12,086 bases of DNA from JBNJEM01 sp051745935 (GTDB lineage: Bacteria > Planctomycetota > Planctomycetia > Pirellulales > Pirellulaceae). The notes under the pieces are model-generated. The model had not been told where the DNA came from. It saw only the letters and a list, made by a program, of their open reading frames with translations, and made no database searches. Both the position numbers and the translations under genes were made by a program. Positions 1 through 5,178 of the stretch are shown here, piece after piece. The stretch is taken from NCBI GenBank assembly GCA_051745935.1, contig JBNJEM010000177.1, positions 1 through 12,086 on the forward strand, in the 5' to 3' direction. Numbering within the stretch: position 1 is the first letter of the stretch; the number at the start of each line of letters is the position of its first letter.

Positions 1-6
1 TCGCTT

Positions 7-37
7 ATTCCACTATTCCACTATTCCACTATTCCAC
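7..37. repeat. 8-bp tandem repeat (ATTCCACT, about 3.9 copies)
   Basis: The unit ATTCCACT is repeated without error almost four times at the left edge of the window. It directly precedes copy 1 of the interspersed repeat and may be a length-variable edge of that element. The array may extend further left, outside the window. The pattern is seen directly; any role is unknown. Confidence 0.9.
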
Positions 38-56
38 GCGACGAAACGGGTACCGG

Positions 57-164
57 TTTCTACACCGGTCGCGGATGACTTTCTCCGCCGCGAGTCCGAC
101 CAACGGGAGGACGGTTTGCGTCGGGCAGCTTTCCACCCGGAAAAATCCAACCGCCTGAAATATA
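57..164 (+). repeat. Interspersed repeat of about 107 bp, copy 1
   Basis: This block recurs at 2741-2820 (same strand) and, as reverse complement, at 11416-11526. All copies share the core ACCGGTCGCGGATGACTTTC and the stretch GAGTCCGACCAACGGGA. Copies 1 and 3 match along the whole length, ending in CCGCCTGAAATATA and CCGCCTGAAGTATA respectively. All three lie between genes. Each copy is open in several frames, which creates spurious small ORFs with similar peptides. No transposase is present, so it is a small non-autonomous or palindromic intergenic element of unknown mechanism. Confidence 0.85.
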
Positions 165-193
165 TGCCCACCGCCGAGCTCCGTCCGCGGGGT

Positions 194-223
194 TTGTTTC
201 GCCTCTTCCCTTAATGGTATGCT
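194..223 (+). promoter_or_regulatory. Probable sigma-70 promoter of the structured RNA
   Basis: A -35 box TTGTTT (194-199) and a -10 box TATGCT (218-223) are separated by 18 bp. Transcription would begin near 230-232, just before the 5' strand of the RNA's closing stem. The placement relative to the RNA structure supports both calls. It may also supply prfB by read-through, since no obvious terminator separates the two. Confidence 0.5.
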
Positions 224-230
224 AGACGTT

Positions 231-450
231 AGTATTCGATAGAGAGCCTGTTGTGCGGCCCGAATGGTCCCTGGGGCCAATTCCCGGACTTCGCCAGCGC
301 CCGCACTGTATGCGCTGGGCCGGAAATTGGCGAGGCCGTCCCCGGTCAAACAAGCGATTCGGAACCTCGTTGCCCAGCTGGCGCACGTCTGGGCTCTTAG
401 CCTGAGAGCCCTGAACCGGGGCGAAACAGGACAACCCGCCTCTGTCTTTG
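231..450 (+). ncRNA. ssrS: 6S-like RNA (candidate SsrS)
   Basis: This gene-free stretch folds into a long rod. A closing stem pairs 238-244 with 440-446 (7 bp including one G-U), then 246-247 with 438-439, and 250-254 with 431-435. The apical arm pairs CTGGGG with CCCCGG, then CCAATTCCCGG (from about 275) with CCGGAAATTGG (one mismatch), and is capped by CCAGCGC/GCGCTGG. On the 3' side of the central bubble sits a small hairpin, GGGCTCT-TAGCCTG-AGAGCCC. A roughly 200-nt rod with closing stem, open central bubble, small 3' bubble hairpin and long apical arm is the 6S RNA plan. 6S RNA mimics an open promoter and sequesters housekeeping RNA polymerase holoenzyme. Local resemblance to E. coli 6S is seen around GCGGGCCAGTCCCCTG. 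The structure is derived by hand; identity as 6S is inference, and another structured planctomycete RNA is the alternative. It is not RNase P, tmRNA or SRP RNA: none of their conserved motifs is present. Confidence 0.55.
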
Positions 451-505
451 TGTTATGGCTTGTCAATTTCGATACCGCCACCTACGCGTAAAGGATTAAG
501 CCCTC

Positions 506-1604
506 ATGGATTTGGAAATTGTTGAACTGGCCGAGCGGATTCAGGATCGGATCGTCAAGCTGCGAGATAGTCTTTGACTGTGCTGGCCGACAGAAACGGA
601 TTGCGGAAATCGAGCAGCGAATGGCGGCCCAGGATTTCTGGGACAACCAGGAGGCGGCCCAGGAGGTGGTGAGGGAACTGAAGTCGCTCAAAGCGCTCCT
701 GGCCCCCCTTGAGGAGGCTTCCCAATCCGCCGAAGATCTGACGGCATTGCTGGAGCTGGCCGATGAAGATGAGTCGATGGCGGCGGAGGTGGAGGGGGAG
801 GTGCGCCGTCTGGAGGCGGTCGTCGACGAGTTGGAATTGAAAGCCCTGCTCCACGGCCCCAATGACAATGCGGGGGCGATCCTGACGATCAATGCGCGGG
901 ACGGGGGGACCGATGCCAATGACTGGGCCGAAATGGTGCTGCGGATGTACACCCAGTGGGCGCAGCGGAAAGAATACAGCGTGGCCTTGCTGGACCGCCA
1001 GGACAACGACGAGGCGGGCATCAATAGTGCCACCATCGCCATCCGCGGCCCGATGGCCTACGGCTACCTGCGCGGTGAAACGGGAATCCATCGGCTCGTG
1101 CGCATCAGCCCCTTCAATGCGGAGGGAAAGCGGCAGACGAGCTTTGCGGCGGTCGACGTCTCGCCGGAAATCTCCGACGCGGCCAATGTCGAAATTGATG
1201 AAAGTGACGTCCGGGTGGACACGTTTCGAGCCAGTGGAGCAGGGGGGCAGCATGTCAACAAGACCGATAGCGCGATTCGACTGACTCACGACCCGAGCGG
1301 GATCGTGGTCCAGTGCCAAAACGAACGCAGCCAGCACAAGAACCGGGCCGCGGCCTGGAAGATGCTGCGTTCCCGCTTGGCCCGATTGGAGGAAGAGAAA
1401 CGGGAGGCTGAACAAGCTCGGAAGTACAAGGACAAATCCCGCGTGGGGTTCGGGTCGCAGATCCGCAACTACTTTCTCCACCCCGATCAGCGCGTCAAAG
1501 ACGCTCGCACCGGCCATGCCGTCGGCAACTTTCAGCGAGTGCTCGATGGCGACATCGACGGGTTCCTCGATGCTTACCTGCGCTGGCGCGCCTCCGAAAA
1601 CTGA
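506..1604 (+). CDS. prfB: Peptide chain release factor 2 with programmed +1 frameshift
   Basis: RF2 recognises UAA and UGA stop codons on the ribosome and triggers peptide release. Translation starts at ATG 506 (AAAGGA about 10 nt upstream). It meets an in-frame TGA at 575-577 directly after CTT (572-574), context CTT TGA C, the classical RF2 +1 slip site. Reading resumes in the +1 frame at GAC 576-578, so the product is the join of 506-574 and 576-1604, 365 residues, exactly the E. coli RF2 length. The protein shows the SPF stop-codon-recognition tripeptide at residues 201-203 and the GGQ catalytic motif at 246-248, followed by HVNKTDSAIRL. The frameshift is autoregulatory: scarce RF2 lets UGA stall and ribosomes shift. 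Unusually, the AGGGGG-like Shine-Dalgarno stimulator three bases before CTT in E. coli is absent here (GCGAGATAGT instead). A gene caller ignoring the shift would begin the gene at an internal codon. Confidence 0.96.
572..578 (+). promoter_or_regulatory. RF2 autoregulatory frameshift site CTTTGAC
   Basis: CTT (codon 23) is followed by in-frame TGA (codon 24) and C, the weak-termination UGAC context typical of prfB. The P-site tRNA-Leu slips from CUU to UUU, so GAC is read next. Continuity of the RF2 coding sequence on both sides, in frames differing by +1, shows the shift is required. Confidence 0.93.
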
Positions 1605-2004
1605 TTACGTCCCCTCTCTCTGCAGGGAGGGGGGACGGCCGGAGTAGGCTGATGAAACCCTCCGAATTTAGGCAGACTGGGACCACGAGGTGTCCCTCGC
1701 GGCTGTTGCGCGGCTTTTCTTTCCAGAGTGCGCCGGCCTCCCGTGTTCCCTTTGGTCCTTTCGGTCCCATGGGTCCTTGATTCGCCACGGGCCAGGATGC
1801 AAGACGCAACAAAATGGGTTACAAGGACTTGGAGTTTTATCCTCACCCCAGGGTGGGGGCGAGGCCGGATGCGAGATTCGGCATGTTCGGTGACGATCCA
1901 GAATGGGACGAGATGACGCGTCTCGAACGGATATCGGCAACAAGTTAACGCCTAACGGCAGTGATGTTGGTCCTGGAGATGATGTTGGTCCTGGAGATGA
2001 TGAC
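1605..2004. other. Repeat-rich spacer between prfB and rpiB
   Basis: No convincing gene is seen. The spacer holds an imperfect C/G-rich inverted repeat right after prfB (CCCCTC 1611-1616 with GAGGGG 1627-1632) and a degenerate 9-bp tandem series containing GGTCC at 1754, 1763 and 1772. A second imperfect palindrome pairs CCTC 1841-1844 with GAGG 1861-1864, with CCCC/GGGG inside. The first could act as a weak terminator, but no T-run follows. Short ORFs here are composed of repeat-derived Pro/Gly/Ser-rich peptides and were not called. Confidence 0.6.
1963..1998 (+). repeat. Perfect 18-bp tandem duplication carrying the rpiB ribosome binding site
   Basis: The 18-bp unit GATGTTGGTCCTGGAGAT occurs twice back to back (1963-1980 and 1981-1998). 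Each copy contains GGAG. The second copy's GGAG (1993-1996) lies 8 nt before the rpiB ATG at 2005, an ideal Shine-Dalgarno spacing. Copy-number change would add or remove spare ribosome binding sites but not move the functional one. Confidence 0.9.
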
Positions 2005-2490
2005 ATGCGAGTAGGACTTGCGGCGGATCATGGGGGGTACCAACTCAAGAGCGAGCTGGCGGTGGGGATCCAGGCCCAAGGACACGACGTGGTCGATTTC
2101 GGTCCATTCGACCTGGTCCCGTGCGACGATTACCCTGAGTTCGTCATTCCGCTCGCTCGCGCGGTGGCCTCGGGCGAGGTGGACCGGGCGGTGGCGATTT
2201 GCGGCAGTGGCGTGGGGGCGTCAATTTGTGCCAACAAGGTGGCGGGGGTACGAGCAGCCCTGATCCACGATCACTTCTCCGCTCACCAAGGCGTTGAAGA
2301 CGATCACATGAATGTTCTTTGCATTGGGGGAAGGACGATCGGTTCGGCAGTGGCTCGGGAGCTGGTCCAAGCGTTTCTGGCCGCCGAATTCAGCCAAGCC
2401 GAACGCCACGTGCGTCGACTGAACCTCGTGGCATCATTGGAAACGAAAACGAATCAGGCACCTTGCGAGAACGGCGGCGCGACCACGTGA
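2005..2490 (+). CDS. rpiB: Ribose-5-phosphate isomerase B (RpiB/LacA/LacB family)
   Basis: RpiB interconverts ribose 5-phosphate and ribulose 5-phosphate in the cytosolic pentose phosphate pathway. The 161-residue product begins MRVGLAADHGG, the family N-terminus (E. coli RpiB begins MKKIAFGCDH). Cys66 lies in ICGSGVGASICANK, the anion-hole and catalytic-cysteine motif, at the same number as in E. coli. It is followed by HDHFSAHQG and DDHMNVLCIGGRTIG, matching the family C-terminal half. An in-frame ATG exists upstream at 1903, but it would add 34 residues translated from the 18-bp duplication (DVGPGD repeats). The GGAG 8 nt before 2005 and the family start both favour 2005. Related enzymes isomerise allose or galactose 6-phosphates, so the exact sugar is not certain. 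The gene stands alone on its strand, with long spacers on both sides. Confidence 0.93.
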   Translation: MRVGLAADHGGYQLKSELAVGIQAQGHDVVDFGPFDLVPCDDYPEFVIPLARAVASGEVDRAVAICGSGVGASICANKVAGVRAALIHDHFSAHQGVEDDHMNVLCIGGRTIGSAVARELVQAFLAAEFSQAERHVRRLNLVASLETKTNQAPCENGGATT

Positions 2491-2740
2491 GATCAACGCG
2501 ACCCAGGTGATCACCACACGTGATCATCCAGGAGAGGGGCCGCCATCCTCACGCGGGCAACGCACGTCGCGGGTCGCGCCAGGCGTTTCACGGCCGCTGC
2601 ATCGTCCCGTCCCTTTCTCGAAATGCGTGGTCTTCGCCGTCTTTTGCCACCGCCAAGATTCAACCTGCCTGAGACTCTTGATCAACTGGATCCTGCTCAC
2701 GGGGTGGAATACCAGGCATTGTCTTTCCGGGCATCCAACG

Positions 2741-2820
2741 ATACCGGTCGCGGATGACTTTCTCCGCCGCGAGTCCGACCAACGGGAAAACGGCTTGCGT
2801 CGGGCAGCTTTCCGCCTGGA
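2741..2820 (+). repeat. Interspersed repeat, copy 2 (3' part diverged or truncated)
   Basis: About 80 bp match copy 1 from ATACCGGTCGCGGATGACTT through CGTCGGGCAGCTTTCCGCC, with few substitutions (GGGAAAACGGC for GGGAGGACGGT). Similarity then fades, just before the stop codon of the minus-strand phosphodiesterase gene at 2823-2825. The element lies between convergent rpiB and this gene. The rest of 2491-2822 shows no gene. Confidence 0.85.
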
Positions 2821-2822
2821 TA

Positions 2823-3665
2823 TTAGCGACTCAGCTGTTTCCGAATGTATAAAGGGCGGTTGGTCGTGATCGAATCGACGCCCAAACGCTGGTAGTATCG
2901 AGCCACGTTGGGATCGTCGATCGTCCAAGCGTGTAGCTCGTATCCGTGTTTTCGGATGGCCTGAACGAATTCGGCGTCCACGACGGACGGGTTCGCTTGC
3001 GTGTCGAGACCATCGGCGCCGGTACGCCGCAGGGTCGCCAGGATCTCGTCGAGCGGAGGGGACCAGTTTCCGGTGGATTTGTCTTGCTTGTATCCGGTGA
3101 GCCAGAACACTTTGATGTGGGGTATCCGTCGCTTGACGGCGGAGACAACGGCTTGCTGAAATGAAATGACGATGGTTTGCGACGGTTCCAGGGTGGCGTG
3201 GGATAGTACATCCTTCAAGTGAGGGACGATTTCCGGCCCGCACTTGATCTCGATGAAGAGCTTCTTGCCGTCGGGAACGGTATTCAGTACCTCTTCAAGC
3301 GTCGGGATGCGTTCGCCGCCGTGGCGGCGTGACTTCCACCGGCCCACGTCGAGTTGCCGGAGTTGTCGCAGCGTGCTGTCAGCCACTTGAAGTTCCGCGT
3401 CGGACGTGCGTTTCGTGTTGTCGTCGTGGATTGCCACGATATGTTCATCAGCGGTCAAGTAGAAGTCGCCTTCAATCGCATCGGCGCCCCGTTCCCACGC
3501 CAGGTTGAACGCCGCCAACGTGTTTTCAGGTGCCGCGTGGGAGGCGCCACGATGAGCTACAATCATTTGGGCCCGTGATGCTTGGCGCGAAATGCTCAGG
3601 AAACTCAAAACAACTGCCATGACCATCAACTCGCTTCGATGACGTGATCGAGAGGGTCGGTACAT
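2823..3665 (-). CDS. Secreted glycerophosphodiester phosphodiesterase (GDPD)
   Basis: The family hydrolyses glycerophosphodiesters, from phospholipid breakdown, to glycerol 3-phosphate and an alcohol, using a TIM-barrel with a divalent metal. The 280-residue product has an N-terminal signal peptide: basic SRSRHR, a hydrophobic core at about residues 14-24 (MVMAVVLSFLS), and a likely cleavage near SRA-Q (31-33). It should therefore act in the periplasm or outside. The GDPD hallmarks follow: HRG at 38-40 then PENT, E65 and D67 (IEGDFYLT), HD at 80-81, FIEIKCG, ISFQQ, a WLTGY segment and HAWTIDD near the end. The start at 3665 is preceded by AAAGG with 6 nt spacing and gives a proper signal peptide. 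The reading frame stays open upstream for another 85 codons of Arg/Pro-rich sequence, which is not family-like. It is transcribed alone and ends against repeat copy 2. Substrate cannot be told from sequence. Confidence 0.93.
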   Translation of the reverse strand: MYRPSRSRHRSELMVMAVVLSFLSISRQASRAQMIVAHRGASHAAPENTLAAFNLAWERGADAIEGDFYLTADEHIVAIHDDNTKRTSDAELQVADSTLRQLRQLDVGRWKSRRHGGERIPTLEEVLNTVPDGKKLFIEIKCGPEIVPHLKDVLSHATLEPSQTIVISFQQAVVSAVKRRIPHIKVFWLTGYKQDKSTGNWSPPLDEILATLRRTGADGLDTQANPSVVDAEFVQAIRKHGYELHAWTIDDPNVARYYQRLGVDSITTNRPLYIRKQLSR

Positions 3666-3714
3666 GATCCGCCTTTCAAGGTGCTTTGCATGGTGGTGTT
3701 TACAGCTATCTGTA

Positions 3715-3762
3715 CGTCGCAAAAAAATCGTCGCCGCCGGTCCGACCAGCGGGCGGGCAGCG
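3715..3762 (+). repeat. Possible decayed copy of the interspersed repeat
   Basis: GTCGC, then a CCGCCG block, then GTCCGACCAGCGGGCGGG occur in the same order and near spacing as GTCGC, CCGCCG and GTCCGACCAACGGGAGG in copies 1-3. The A-rich part between them differs. Chance similarity in GC-rich DNA cannot be excluded by eye. Confidence 0.3.
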
Positions 3763-3987
3763 CTCACCGGTTCCCGTTCCCGCCGCAAGACCCTACGGCA
3801 ATGGCGTAAATCGCATTCCCCATAGTGAAGCAGAGCTTTTCCAACACCGCAACGGGGCGGCGGGGCACGGGGCCCGCGCCGATTCATGACTGGCGGCGTG
3901 ACTTGATCATACTGACGCATCGCGTTAAGCTGCCTGATATGGTTGGCGTGGAGATGGCACTAGCTGAAAAGTCTTTCTTGTTCACCC

Positions 3988-4002
3988 ATGAGATAATCTC
4001 AT
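3988..4002. promoter_or_regulatory. Perfect 15-nt dyad, candidate operator
   Basis: ATGAGAT-A-ATCTCAT is a perfect dyad centred on 3995. Its arm length and single-base centre resemble a binding site for a dimeric regulator. It lies between the divergent genes at 3665 (minus) and 4512 (plus), though more than 300 bp from either. No regulator gene is nearby. Confidence 0.3.
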
Positions 4003-4158
4003 CACGGGGGCCTCGGCCGATTCGCGTGCTGTATGCGGATAAACGGATACAGAGGCACGGAAGCTGAAAGGGTAACCGTTCACGGGCAAGACACTGATAT
4101 CCCGCGGACGTTCGCACGGCCGTTGCCCATATTAGAGGAAAGGCTTTTCGAGGTGCAA

Positions 4159-4273
4159 ATGCCACGGGCTTGTGCCGTGGTCCGTTACGTTCCACGCTAC
4201 CGACGGCCAGGAGGGGTGTGTTTGACGGCTTGTAGCGGCGAGCGTGAACCACCACGGGACAAGCCCGTGGCAT
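4159..4273. repeat. REP-like inverted-repeat pair (BIME-like element)
   Basis: ATGCCACGGGCTTGT (4159-4173) and its exact reverse complement ACAAGCCCGTGGCAT (4259-4273) flank about 85 bp. Each arm also lies in its own hairpin: CCACGG-GCTTGTG-CCGTGG on the left and CCACGGG-ACAAG-CCCGTGG on the right. Two opposed self-folding palindromes form the layout of bacterial REP doublets (BIMEs), which are mobilised by RAYT transposases. None is encoded here. Confidence 0.6.
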
Positions 4274-4511
4274 CCATGCGGGCCTTGCGTATCCAGGCCG
4301 TGTAGCGGCACCCATGAACGGTTACCTGAAAGGTTATCACAACGGCCAACAATACTGGTGTCAATGATCAATCGCGCATTTGCCTTGCGTGGTCCAGCGG
4401 CAACGCGCAGGATGTCGAAATCACGAGCCGTCACTAGGCATTCAGCAAATGGACGCGAAATTGGAAACTTATGAGTAACCGGAACGTCGCGGATCCGAGT
4501 GAAGGGCTGAG

Positions 4512-4889
4512 ATGAGGACATACTTTTTTTTAGGGGTCATAATCTTCGGTGTCTTGGCGGGCATCGTCTACTTTTGCTGGTCGATCATTACGGCGTTTTA
4601 CCACGATTGGGTGCTGGGACGGCATGTGAAGAGCATTAAGGCACAGAGTGACACGGAACGCGCGAGGCGAGCGGAAGAGGCTCGCAGGCGGCTAGACAAT
4701 GGTTGCGAGCATCGTTTCGGGGAAGCTCTGGGTGGGTTTCCCCCCAACGCCTGTCCCAAATGCGGGTTGGAAAAAACGCGGCCTAGCGGCAATTGCGACC
4801 ACGTGTGGCGACTGGCACGGGAAGCGGTGCCCTGCAGCTACTGCGAGAAATGCGGCAAGCGTTACGTCAGTCCCCGCGTGAACGCCTGA
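4512..4889 (+). CDS. Small membrane-anchored protein with duplicated zinc-ribbon-like motif
   Basis: Not recognised as a named family. The 125-residue product has one strong N-terminal transmembrane helix (about residues 5-29, with few charges), then a basic/acidic helical stretch (about 33-61, RARRAEEARRR), then a cysteine-rich C-terminus. Two units share one pattern: C65-x-H67 followed after 14 residues by C81-x-x-C84-G, and C95-x-H97 followed after 14 residues by C111-x-x-C114-G. The units are exactly 30 residues apart, which implies an internal duplication. Each has the CxH + CxxC ligand set of a small zinc site; C108 is an extra cysteine. AAGGG with 5 nt spacing supports the ATG. The C-terminal domain probably faces the cytoplasm, as judged by the many Arg/Lys after the helix. 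It stands alone and its last 23 bp overlap the convergent small ORF at 4867-5178. Function unknown; metal binding is inferred. Confidence 0.75.
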   Translation: MRTYFFLGVIIFGVLAGIVYFCWSIITAFYHDWVLGRHVKSIKAQSDTERARRAEEARRRLDNGCEHRFGEALGGFPPNACPKCGLEKTRPSGNCDHVWRLAREAVPCSYCEKCGKRYVSPRVNA

Positions 4890-5178
4890 CCAGAAAACGG
4901 GACGTTCGCGGAATGATGGCCTGGAATGCCAACCCGGCTCGATAAATGGTCGGGTTGGCCGTCGTCCATCCCGCGATGATGACGCACGGCAAGCCGGCAA
5001 GACCACGGGCTCGACTCGCCAGGTCACCCGGCAACGGGGCGGGAACGCTGACCACCTTCTCCTCCGCCGTCAGTTGCTTCTTTTGAACCAAGTCTTCCTC
5101 GACCCGCATGGCGTCTCGTATCAGCTCGGAGGTCACCGGCGAATTAGCCAGTTCCGAGAGCCGATACTGTTTGGTCAT
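4867..5178 (-). CDS. Small hypothetical protein, ATGA-coupled to the coiled-coil gene
   Basis: No family is recognised in this 103-residue ORF. Its ATG overlaps the TGA stop of the preceding minus-strand coiled-coil gene (shared ATGA, 5178-5175), the classic arrangement for translational coupling and the main argument that it is real. Residues 1-45 look like normal soluble protein (MTKQYRLSELANSPVTSELI, then a Glu/Lys/Val-rich helix). Residues 46-70 are Pro/Leu/Ala/Gly-rich, with a short hydrophobic LAGLPCVIIAGW. The tail (71-103) is less protein-like: it crosses a perfect 9-bp inverted repeat (4928-4959) and runs 23 bp into the convergent gene's 3' end. If real it would be co-expressed with the coiled-coil protein and might be its partner. 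The alternative is a chance ORF, or one with a misread tail. Confidence 0.45.
   Translation of the reverse strand: MTKQYRLSELANSPVTSELIRDAMRVEEDLVQKKQLTAEEKVVSVPAPLPGDLASRARGLAGLPCVIIAGWTTANPTIYRAGLAFQAIIPRTSRFLVRRSRGD
4928..4959. terminator. Perfect 9-bp inverted repeat between convergent genes
   Basis: GCCAACCCG (4928-4936) and CGGGTTGGC (4951-4959) form a 9-bp stem with a 14-nt loop, 39 bp after the stop of the plus-strand gene. Position between convergent transcripts suggests a bidirectional terminator, but no T-run follows on either strand, so the role is uncertain. Confidence 0.35.

Larger units (their letters stand above)
3666..4511. other. 846-bp gene-free region
   Basis: No ORF here looks protein-like. 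The stretch between divergent genes should contain the upstream signals of the minus-strand phosphodiesterase and of the plus-strand gene at 4512. Distinct contents are a possible decayed copy of the interspersed repeat (3715-3762), a perfect dyad (3988-4002) and a REP-like inverted-repeat pair (4159-4273), each listed separately. The longest antisense ORF (4132-4521) runs through the REP-like element and lacks recognisable motifs. Confidence 0.6.

Noticed and set aside
29..481. Minus-strand ORF of 150 aa
   Set aside because: It runs through repeat copy 1 and antisense to the 6S-like RNA. Its peptide near the repeat is echoed by the other repeat copies (for example AVLPLVGLAADKV at copy 3), so it is a by-product of the repeat.
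555..1517. Minus-strand ORF of 320 aa
   Set aside because: It is fully antisense to prfB, whose motifs are unambiguous. Its composition (His/Arg/Val/Leu-rich) is typical of mirrored GC-rich coding DNA.
1668..2006. Minus-strand ORF of 112 aa and overlapping small ORFs
   Set aside because: It is composed of repeat-derived Pro/Gly/Ser/Arg peptides over palindromes and the 18-bp duplication, with no motif.
4132..4521. Minus-strand ORF of 129 aa
   Set aside because: It crosses the REP-like inverted-repeat pair, has no recognisable domain, and overlaps the start of the supported gene at 4512.
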